This document shows positions 32,399 through 37,981 of a DNA stretch of 37,981 nt, in pieces. The position numbers were made by a program, and so were the translations under genes. The stretch is from contig JAGAEL010000192.1 in assembly GCA_017613085.1 (NCBI GenBank), positions 1-37,981 of the forward strand. Reading direction: 5' to 3'. Origin of the DNA: Kiritimatiellia bacterium (GTDB lineage Bacteria; Verrucomicrobiota; Kiritimatiellia; RFP12; UBA1067). A model generated the notes under the pieces. The model did not search any database, was not told where the DNA came from, and saw only the letters and a program-made list of their open reading frames with translations. How positions within the stretch are numbered: position 1 is the stretch's first letter; every line of letters starts with the position of its first letter.

Positions 32399-34267
32399 CT
32401 ACCGCCCGTGGAGGTGGTGGTAGGCGAAGAAGGCGTCGGCGTTTTCGTTGCCCATGTACCGGCGGATGGTCTTTTCCGCAGATTCGGCTAGATCGACCAC
32501 CACCAGGCCGTCGATGACCGAACTGAAATCCGGGTCCACGTTGAACGCGAGGAACTTGCCGTTCAACTTCAGATACTGGCGGACGAGGACGGGGATGTCC
32601 TTGCCGTCGGGTTCGATTTCCGCCACGACGCCCGCCACCTGGTCGATGTTGTCCAGGCACTCCTGGTAGGTCTGGAGATACCACTGGAAACGGTGCTTGT
32701 CTTTCGGCGGCGTCGTCGGCTGGACCAGCGGCGCGAGTTTCGCGTTCATGTAGTTCAGCCGCAGCGAGGAGAGCATGAGCGAACGCGAGGATTCGAGGTA
32801 TTCGTTGGTGATGCTCACCGGGCCGAAGAGGACGCGGTAATGCGGATTGTGCGCCAGATAGTATGAAATGCCCTTCCAGAGCAGGAACAGCGAGGTGTAC
32901 GCCTTCTGGTATTCCTGCCGGATGAACGAACGCCCCATCTCGATCGCCGGCGGCATGTTCTGGAGCAGGCTCTCGCCGAAACGGAACAACGTCCGCGTAT
33001 AAAGCCCCTTCACGCCCTTTTCGCGGATAATGACATCGGTGAGCCCGAGCCGGTAGGCGCCGACGATTTCCTGTTTCGCCGTCTGCCACATGAACAGGTG
33101 CAGGTAGTCGTCGTCGAACGCATCGAGGTCGATGCTCTTGCCCGTGCCTTCGCCGACGGCGCGGAAGGTGGTCTCGCGCAGCCGCCCGATCTCCCGCAGA
33201 CAGCGGGGAATTTCCGCCGCCCGCGCAACGTAGACCGCGCTTTCGCCGGACTTCAACAGGAGGGCTTCCGGCGGGAGGGAGGCGATTTCCTCCGCCAGCT
33301 CCGCGACGGGAACCGGGGGGATGATCGGCTCCTGCCGGTTCACGCCTTCCATGCGGTTCAGGGAGATCGGCGCGATCGGCAGCGACTTGGCGAGGCGGCG
33401 CACCCATTCACGCGGCCCGCTGGGGTTGCCCCCGTTGCGTTCGGCGAGGAGGTCTACCCGGAAGCGCAGGAAGTGGAGCAGCCGCTGGCGGTCGTTCGCG
33501 AACGCCTCGAGCATCTTCGGCGGAAGGGTCGAACCGACCGTGAAGCGAAGCGTCTTGCCCTGCTTGTTGGCGAAATTGCGCGGCAGAAGGACGGTCCGCA
33601 GGCGCGGGTGGATCAACCCCGCGATCTGGAAGAAGAGGTTGTTCCGTCCCCGGAAGAAGACGGGGGTTACCGAAGCCTTGCTTTTCTGGATGATCGAGGC
33701 GACGTTCACCTGCCACTTGGGGTCGGTCACGCGGCGCGCGGCCCATGTGAAATGGGCGACCTCGCCGGCGGGGAAGATGATCAAGAGGTGCCCGTCGCCG
33801 AGCCAGCGGATGCACTCCTTCATGGGACGGAGGTTGGCGCGGACCGAGCCTGAACCGGCGAAGGGATCGACGAAAATGAAGTCGTCGCGCATTTCCGGGA
33901 TCGCGGCGAGCATGTAGTTGGCCATCGCCTTCACATCCGGCCGGATCGTCTTCAGTCGTTCGAGGAGCAGTACGCCCTCGATCCCGCCGAACGGATGGTT
34001 GGCGATGACCACGACGGGGCCTTCCGTCGGAATCCGCGCCAGCTCCTCCGGCTCCACGCCCGGCGTGATGCGCATCACCTGCAGGACGCGCGACTCGAAC
34101 GGCGTCTCTTCCGGAAGGGCCAGCACGCGCCGGTAAATCCGGTTCAACACGGGGAACCCGAGCAGGGCTTCGACCGGTAGGCGCATCACGCGGGCGATGC
34201 CGCGCAGGAAGGGATTCCCGATCTTTTCGACGGGAAGCCGGAAAAAAGAACGTTTCGACTCAGGCAT
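32399..34267 (-). CDS. Fused PlsC-like and GNAT-type acyltransferase, OlsF-like
   Basis: This 622-residue protein joins two acyltransferases. The N-terminal 290 residues resemble the PlsC/OlsA family: VVVIANHPFGGIEGVLLLERL, FIFVDPFAGSGSVRANLRPMKECIRWL, LLIIFPAGEVAHF and PVFFRGRNN. Residues from about 330 on resemble the OlsB-type GNAT family (YVARAAEIPRCLREIGRLRETTFRAVGEGTG ... EIVGAYRLG ... EMGRSFIRQEYQKAYTSLFLLWKGI). The same fusion is known as OlsF, which makes ornithine lipids from ornithine in two steps. Here the amino acid acceptor may be ornithine, glycine or another amine. Start ATG 34267 follows GGAGGAAG and overlaps the upstream gene by eight bases. Product lipids would enter the membranes. 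Confidence 0.75.
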   Translation of the reverse strand: MPESKRSFFRLPVEKIGNPFLRGIARVMRLPVEALLGFPVLNRIYRRVLALPEETPFESRVLQVMRITPGVEPEELARIPTEGPVVVIANHPFGGIEGVLLLERLKTIRPDVKAMANYMLAAIPEMRDDFIFVDPFAGSGSVRANLRPMKECIRWLGDGHLLIIFPAGEVAHFTWAARRVTDPKWQVNVASIIQKSKASVTPVFFRGRNNLFFQIAGLIHPRLRTVLLPRNFANKQGKTLRFTVGSTLPPKMLEAFANDRQRLLHFLRFRVDLLAERNGGNPSGPREWVRRLAKSLPIAPISLNRMEGVNRQEPIIPPVPVAELAEEIASLPPEALLLKSGESAVYVARAAEIPRCLREIGRLRETTFRAVGEGTGKSIDLDAFDDDYLHLFMWQTAKQEIVGAYRLGLTDVIIREKGVKGLYTRTLFRFGESLLQNMPPAIEMGRSFIRQEYQKAYTSLFLLWKGISYYLAHNPHYRVLFGPVSITNEYLESSRSLMLSSLRLNYMNAKLAPLVQPTTPPKDKHRFQWYLQTYQECLDNIDQVAGVVAEIEPDGKDIPVLVRQYLKLNGKFLAFNVDPDFSSVIDGLVVVDLAESAEKTIRRYMGNENADAFFAYHHLHGR

Positions 34268-35594
34268 CTTCTTCCTCCCCCGGCGCGAGCCGGGATGCGA
34301 GCGTCAACACGAAAACCAGCGGCAAACCAATGCCCCGCTGGAGAAGCGGGTGCCAGACACTGGCGAAGGCAAAAGCCCCTGCGGCGCCGGCGCAGGCCAG
34401 GCGCAACGTCCGGCGGGCCGCCGGCGAGAACGTCAGGGCGTCCTCTTTGTCCGCCCCGCGTTCGCGGCGCGTGAACGGCAGCGCGAGGCAGGCCAGGAAG
34501 GCCAGAAGCGCGGGGAACCCCGCCGTCGCGAACAACACGAGGTAGAGGCTTTGCGTGTCCGGGACCGAGGGACCGGGTTCGCGCGGAACTACATCGTAGT
34601 ACTGCCCGATGAACGTCTGGTAGCAACCGAGTCCCACGCCCGCAAGGGGATGCGTCACCCCCATGTTGTAGGCCGCCTGCCATTCGGCGTACCGTTTGTT
34701 GATCTTGCCTTCGTCGTTGTAAAGCGCGAGAGAGGCGAAATGCGACGTGTCGTTGCTACGGGAAAGGTTCGGCAGGGCCGCCCCCTGCCAGAGGGTCAGG
34801 GCCGTGGCGAAAAGGACGAAGAACCAGATACCGTTGCCGCGCTTCTCCGGAACCGGGGCGAACTCGTCGCCGGACCGGCGGCGGACGACGACCGTCGAGA
34901 CCGCCATCACGATTGCGGCGAGCAGGAGTGCCCAGTGCGCGGCGCCGTCGAGCGTTGTGAACAGGCCGAGGGCGACAAAGAGCGCACAGGCGATCCGCAC
35001 CGCCACGAAACGCGCGCGGATCACGCCGGCGAGGGCGAAGGGCAGGACGAGGCAGAGCAAGCCGCCATACACGGCGTCATCCGTGAACGTGCCGCGCACC
35101 GCCGAATCGAGAAGGTCTTCGTTGCGGTACTGGACCACCGCGATCACGACGTTCACCGCCGTGCCGAGGAAGAGCGCGGCGAGTCCCGCCGTCGCCCGCC
35201 ATCCGCGCAGGAAGGCGTTGAAAAGGAGTCCGCCCACGCAGAAGTATTCCACGATCTGCACGAGTTCCTTGACGGCGAGGCGGGTGTCCGCCCCGTGCGC
35301 CGACGCCGTCAGGGCCGCGACACCGCACCAGCCGGCGAAGAACAGGAAAGGCCAGGGCGGCAGGAACGGGACGCGGCCGCCTTCCGAAGCGGCGGCGGGG
35401 GCGTCGCCGCCGCGTTTCAAAAGGAGGGAGGCAAACCAGAATACACCCGCAAGGGCCAGGGTCACATCCGCCAGCGAGAGGTGGAACCCGGATGCCGTCT
35501 TGCTGGCCCACTGGGTCGGCGCCGTGAACAGTGTCGCCAGAAGGAAGAAGTCAAATCCGCGCGAAGCGAAACAACGGAGACGGTCGCGATTCAT
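34260..35594 (-). CDS. O-antigen ligase / polymerase-like membrane protein
   Basis: This 444-residue protein has about ten to twelve hydrophobic helices and a long periplasmic loop before the last helices, with the family-type motif HPLAGVGLGCYQTFIGQYYDVVP and PSVPDTQSLYLVLFATAGFPALLAFL. This is the Wzy_C / WaaL pattern; such enzymes join or polymerise sugar chains on the outer face of the inner membrane. Overall similarity is weak outside this block, as usual for the family. The ATG overlaps the stop of the upstream gene as ATGA and has no good ribosome binding site of its own, so translation is coupled. Its neighbour LptE, divergently encoded, also serves lipopolysaccharide. Confidence 0.75.
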   Translation of the reverse strand: MNRDRLRCFASRGFDFFLLATLFTAPTQWASKTASGFHLSLADVTLALAGVFWFASLLLKRGGDAPAAASEGGRVPFLPPWPFLFFAGWCGVAALTASAHGADTRLAVKELVQIVEYFCVGGLLFNAFLRGWRATAGLAALFLGTAVNVVIAVVQYRNEDLLDSAVRGTFTDDAVYGGLLCLVLPFALAGVIRARFVAVRIACALFVALGLFTTLDGAAHWALLLAAIVMAVSTVVVRRRSGDEFAPVPEKRGNGIWFFVLFATALTLWQGAALPNLSRSNDTSHFASLALYNDEGKINKRYAEWQAAYNMGVTHPLAGVGLGCYQTFIGQYYDVVPREPGPSVPDTQSLYLVLFATAGFPALLAFLACLALPFTRRERGADKEDALTFSPAARRTLRLACAGAAGAFAFASVWHPLLQRGIGLPLVFVLTLASRLAPGEEEDA

Positions 35595-36106
35595 TTTTCA
35601 ATACCCGAAGGAACAAAGCGTCTATCGCTGGAAAGGAGGATCTGGTCCACGCGGACACCGTCTTCGCGGTTGGCGAAGACGACGGTGTGTTCACCCTGTT
35701 CAAGCGCGATGGGTTTCGCCATGCGGGAGACGGGATACTTCACCCAATGCCAGGCGCGGTAGGTGGCGTCCTCCCCGAAGAGGAACGGCGTCTTGTCGTC
35801 GATCGTGACGGTGAACGAATTGCTACATTCGCCGTTCCACCAGACGCGCGCCCAGAGCCAGTAGTTGCCGGTCTCCGGGATCTCGATCTCATAGACCGCC
35901 TTGCCTTCGTTGCGGACGGGCGGGTTGCCGGCGCCTTCCGGGATTTCCAGAAAATCGCCGGACGCGCCGTCGCACCCGGTCGAAAGACGGGCTGCGGGCG
36001 ATTCAATGGTTTTGGCGTTTTCGGCCTCCCAGCAGACCTTCACGCCCTTCCCCTGGGCTAGAAACGCCGCAGCCGCCGCCACGGCAAAAAGAAGCTGAAT
36101 CTTCAT
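35591..36106 (-). CDS. Secreted carbohydrate-binding-like beta-sandwich protein
   Basis: This 171-residue precursor has a signal peptide (MKIQLLFAVAAAAAFLAQG). The mature part begins VKVCWEAENAKTI and continues with YEIEIPETGNYWLWARVWWNGECSNSFTVTIDD, WHWVKYPVSRM and LEQGEHTVVFANREDGVRVDQILLSSD. This is the pattern of CBM6/CBM35-type lectin folds (a WEAEN start, a KYPV core strand and the GVRVDQILLS end). It has no attached catalytic domain. It is first in the operon with the ligase-like and acyltransferase genes, so it may bind envelope glycans (inference). The start at 36106 is set by the signal peptide. No Shine-Dalgarno is seen, but a TATACT box ends ten bases upstream. Confidence 0.7.
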   Translation of the reverse strand: MKIQLLFAVAAAAAFLAQGKGVKVCWEAENAKTIESPAARLSTGCDGASGDFLEIPEGAGNPPVRNEGKAVYEIEIPETGNYWLWARVWWNGECSNSFTVTIDDKTPFLFGEDATYRAWHWVKYPVSRMAKPIALEQGEHTVVFANREDGVRVDQILLSSDRRFVPSGIEK

Positions 36107-36116
36107 AACACCGCCC

Positions 36117-36146
36117 AGTATACCGCGAACCCCGCTGTCAAGGCAA
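36117..36146 (-). promoter_or_regulatory. Candidate promoter of the CBM-ligase-acyltransferase operon
   Basis: On the minus strand TTGCCT (36146-36141) and TATACT (36122-36117) are 18 bases apart; the -10 ends ten bases before the ATG at 36106, leaving a leader of at most a few bases. Confidence 0.5.
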
Positions 36147-36194
36147 CAGTTTTGTTGCACGGCTTGTTTTTTGCTTTTCGGGGGGCGGCGGTTC

Positions 36195-36203
36195 TGGTAT
36201 GCT
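36195..36203 (+). promoter_or_regulatory. Extended -10 of the TPR gene, candidate leaderless promoter
   Basis: TGG-TATGCT (36195-36203) is an extended -10 box that ends six bases before the ATG at 36210. No ribosome binding site lies in between, and the -35 region (TTTTCG at 36175) is poor. Confidence 0.5.
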
Positions 36204-36209
36204 TGGGGC

Positions 36210-37253
36210 ATGAAAAAAACGATGACGAAAACCATTTTGTTCGCCTCGGTCTGCGTGACGCTGGCGGGGGTCGCGTGGGGACAATACACGACGCGCAGCG
36301 GGTCTTCGCGCTTGACGCGCCCGTATGCGACCGATTATTTCGAGGGGTTCGGCCCCGTCGATGACGAGAAACGAATCCCGCAGAAAGAGCCGTCCTTCTG
36401 GTTCGACCTCAAGTACGACACCCCGAAGGAGCAGTACGACTACGCGCGCGTCCAGGACGCCGACGGCGCCTACCGGCGCGCGCGTCACGCATACGAGGCG
36501 TTGGTCCGGGAATGGCCGGCCTCGAAGGAGGCCCCTCTCGCCCAGTACGCCCTGGCGCAGATGCTGGAACGGCAGGGGAAACTCGCCAAGGCGTTCGACG
36601 AGTACCAGTACCTCATCACCTACTACGCGGGACAGTGCCCGTTCTACGACGTGTTGGACCGGCAGTTCCGTATCGCCAACGCCCTGCTTGATTCGGAACG
36701 GAGTATGTTCGGGTTCAAGCTGAACGGGAGCGACGACCAGCGCGTCCGTTTCGAAACAATCGCCCGTAACGCGCCGCGTTCGCCGAACGTGCCGGAGCTG
36801 TTGTTGATCATCGGCAGTATCCGTATGGCGGAAAAGGAACTGGAAGAGGCGGTCTCGGTCTACGACGGGCTGCTCAACCGCTTCCCCGAATCGGCGCAGG
36901 CTTCCGCCGCCGCGTTCATGGACGCGAAATGCCGCCGCGATCTCGCCGTCAACTACAAGTACAACGAAGACCGGTGCCGTAATTCCATCGCCTTCTTCAA
37001 GGCGCTGCTGGAACGGTCGCCCGACCATCCGGAAAAGGCGCAGTTGATCGCGTGGCAGGCCGAACTAACGAATCTGCTGATCGAGCAGAACTTCGCGCTC
37101 GCCGTCTTCTACGATACCAAACAGCGGAACGTCGAGGCCGCCAAACAGGCCTACCGCCGTTTTATCAAGGAGTTCCCCGACTCCGTCCACACCCCCGCCG
37201 CAAAAGAACGGCTGGCCGCGATTGAAGCGGGAGCCGCGCCGTTGCGCCGTTAG
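36210..37253 (+). CDS. Secreted TPR protein, BamD-like
   Basis: This 347-residue precursor has a signal peptide (MKKTMTKTILFASVCVTLAGVAWG). The mature part is mostly TPR helices: ARHAYEALVREWPASKEAPLAQYALAQMLERQGKLAKAFDEYQYLI, ELEEAVSVYDGLLNRFPESAQASAAAF and VEAAKQAYRRFIKEFPDSVHTPAAKERL, each with the residue spacing of BamD/YfiO outer-membrane assembly factors. The lipobox Cys of BamD is absent, so it is more likely a soluble periplasmic protein. Some relatives are named just tetratricopeptide proteins. The next gene, lptE, begins 26 bases after the stop. The start was chosen at ATG 36210; a second ATG four codons later is possible. Confidence 0.7.
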   Translation: MKKTMTKTILFASVCVTLAGVAWGQYTTRSGSSRLTRPYATDYFEGFGPVDDEKRIPQKEPSFWFDLKYDTPKEQYDYARVQDADGAYRRARHAYEALVREWPASKEAPLAQYALAQMLERQGKLAKAFDEYQYLITYYAGQCPFYDVLDRQFRIANALLDSERSMFGFKLNGSDDQRVRFETIARNAPRSPNVPELLLIIGSIRMAEKELEEAVSVYDGLLNRFPESAQASAAAFMDAKCRRDLAVNYKYNEDRCRNSIAFFKALLERSPDHPEKAQLIAWQAELTNLLIEQNFALAVFYDTKQRNVEAAKQAYRRFIKEFPDSVHTPAAKERLAAIEAGAAPLRR

Positions 37254-37279
37254 TCACCGAAACCCAAGGAGGCTTTGAC

Positions 37280-37783
37280 ATGAAACCTTGTTTGACCGTA
37301 CTTGCAGCCCTGTTGCTTTGCGCGGCCGGATGTGCCACCTATACCTGGACATCCACCGTACCGCAGGAGAAGCGGTGTATCGCCGTCCCGATGTTCGAGA
37401 ACGATTCCGGCACGCCGGAAATCGACGCCTTGCTCACCCAGTACACGCTGCGCGAATTCCAGCGCGAGGGCACGTTTAAGATCGGGCGGCTGGGAAAGGC
37501 CCCGCTGAAACTCATCGGCCGCGTCATACGCACCGACCTGAAATCGATCGTGTTCGACCGTAACTTCGGTTCGCGCACCGCCGAATACGAGTATACGCTT
37601 GTGGCGGAAATCACGCTGGTCGAGGTTTCCACCGGGAAACTGCTGATCGACGGCCAGAAGGTGAAGGCGAAGACGACCTTCCTCACACGCGGCGATATGC
37701 TCACGGGAATGCAGGATGCCGGCCCGCGTATCTCGAAGGAACTGGCTCGTTCCATCGTCGACGCCGTCCTTGCTTACTGGTGA
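37280..37783 (+). CDS. lptE: LPS-assembly lipoprotein LptE
   Basis: This 167-residue precursor has a lipoprotein signal peptide with Cys18 (LLLCAAGC) and the LptE fold: KRCIAVPMFENDSGTPEIDALLTQYTLREFQREGTFKI, LIGRVIRTDLKSIVFDRN, EYTLVAEITLVEVSTGKLLIDGQKV and RISKELARSIVDAVLAYW. In the outer membrane LptE plugs the LptD barrel that inserts lipopolysaccharide. The family is short and divergent outside Proteobacteria, so the name rests on length, lipobox and strand pattern. AAGGAGG lies 7 bases before the ATG. It is presumably co-transcribed with the TPR gene upstream. Confidence 0.8.
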   Translation: MKPCLTVLAALLLCAAGCATYTWTSTVPQEKRCIAVPMFENDSGTPEIDALLTQYTLREFQREGTFKIGRLGKAPLKLIGRVIRTDLKSIVFDRNFGSRTAEYEYTLVAEITLVEVSTGKLLIDGQKVKAKTTFLTRGDMLTGMQDAGPRISKELARSIVDAVLAYW

Positions 37784-37923
37784 TGGCGTCGTCCGGCTGG
37801 TCGGTGCGGAAATTCTTGCTTAGGGGGGGTCGTGCGCGCGTGAACGTGCATACCCCCGTTCAAATTGGGAAAGTTGTCATGAATACGAAAACCAACAAAG
37901 AGCAATTGGGGTGTGTATTTGAT

Positions 37924-37951
37924 GCGGCGGTGGGGGACAACCGCCCTCCCG
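37924..37951 (-). repeat. REP-like hairpin, right end
   Basis: On the minus strand CGGGAG is followed by GGCGGTTG, loop TCCC and CCACCGCC (seven of eight pairs), then GC. It aligns base for base with the 28-base units at 6907 and 30907. GTCGCCTGTC at 37967-37976 also occurs beside the copy at 6907. The 140 bases between lptE and this repeat hold no gene that I can support. Confidence 0.65.
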
Positions 37952-37981
37952 CCTCCGTACCGGGGTGTCGCCTGTCCCCAC

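Overview
The window is about 38 kb of GC-rich, gene-dense chromosome from a Gram-negative-type bacterium (LptE, lipoproteins, O-antigen ligase-like protein, many signal peptides). The gene mix suggests a member of the Verrucomicrobiota / Kiritimatiellota / Lentisphaerota group, probably host- or gut-associated: a DUF4838 protein, a secreted SUMF1-type protein, the MNPFKYG-type AAA ATPase, a truncated-type UDP-xylose synthase and CesT-like secretion chaperones. This placement is inferred from gene families; there is no rRNA gene to test it. No tRNA, rRNA, CRISPR array or intact insertion sequence was seen.

Layout. Bases 1-4550: the 3' end of hrpA, two AAA-type ATPases of lower GC than their surroundings (one frameshifted), and a DUF445 membrane protein. 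Bases 4600-8960: the most unusual region, two consecutive cassettes each made of a small CesT/type III-like chaperone followed by a large protein of unknown function. The two large proteins share an N-terminal module, the two chaperones share a C-terminal GFMQV tail, and a bipartite DNA element (TGTAACCTTTTC-N10-YGTAAACC) lies about 40 bases before both large genes. The spacer between the cassettes holds a cluster of REP-like hairpins. I read this as a chaperone-effector locus for a secretion system whose apparatus lies elsewhere. Bases 8977-12575: a small lipoprotein, a nucleoside-type MFS transporter and a MalG-like ABC permease with a huge extracytoplasmic insertion. Bases 12558-14504 (minus): ilvH, aroE and a HAD-family nucleotidase. 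Bases 14650-17808: an operon of a SUMF1-like protein, a metallo-beta-lactamase-fold hydrolase, prepilin peptidase and queE. Then come a KtrB/TrkH potassium channel (minus), a large secreted protein with an internal duplication, serS with a secreted nitroreductase (minus), rph with UDP-xylose synthase, two secreted proteins of unknown function, an HtrA protease (minus), a DUF805 protein and a DUF4838 protein. The right end is envelope-directed: a minus-strand operon (carbohydrate-binding-like protein, O-antigen ligase-like protein, fused PlsC-GNAT acyltransferase) divergent from a BamD-like TPR protein and LptE.

Expression signals. Good sigma70-like promoters are visible before several genes. 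In up to five cases the -10 box ends only 6-10 bases before the ATG and no Shine-Dalgarno sequence is seen, so leaderless mRNAs are likely. Gene ends are packed tightly, with ATGA overlaps and convergent ends 1-8 bases apart or overlapping.

Most worth following up: the twin chaperone-effector cassettes with their shared promoter-like element; a REP-like hairpin family with compensatory stem changes, one copy lying inside a coding sequence; the permease with its large insertion; and an HtrA protease whose catalytic Asp position is Glu.
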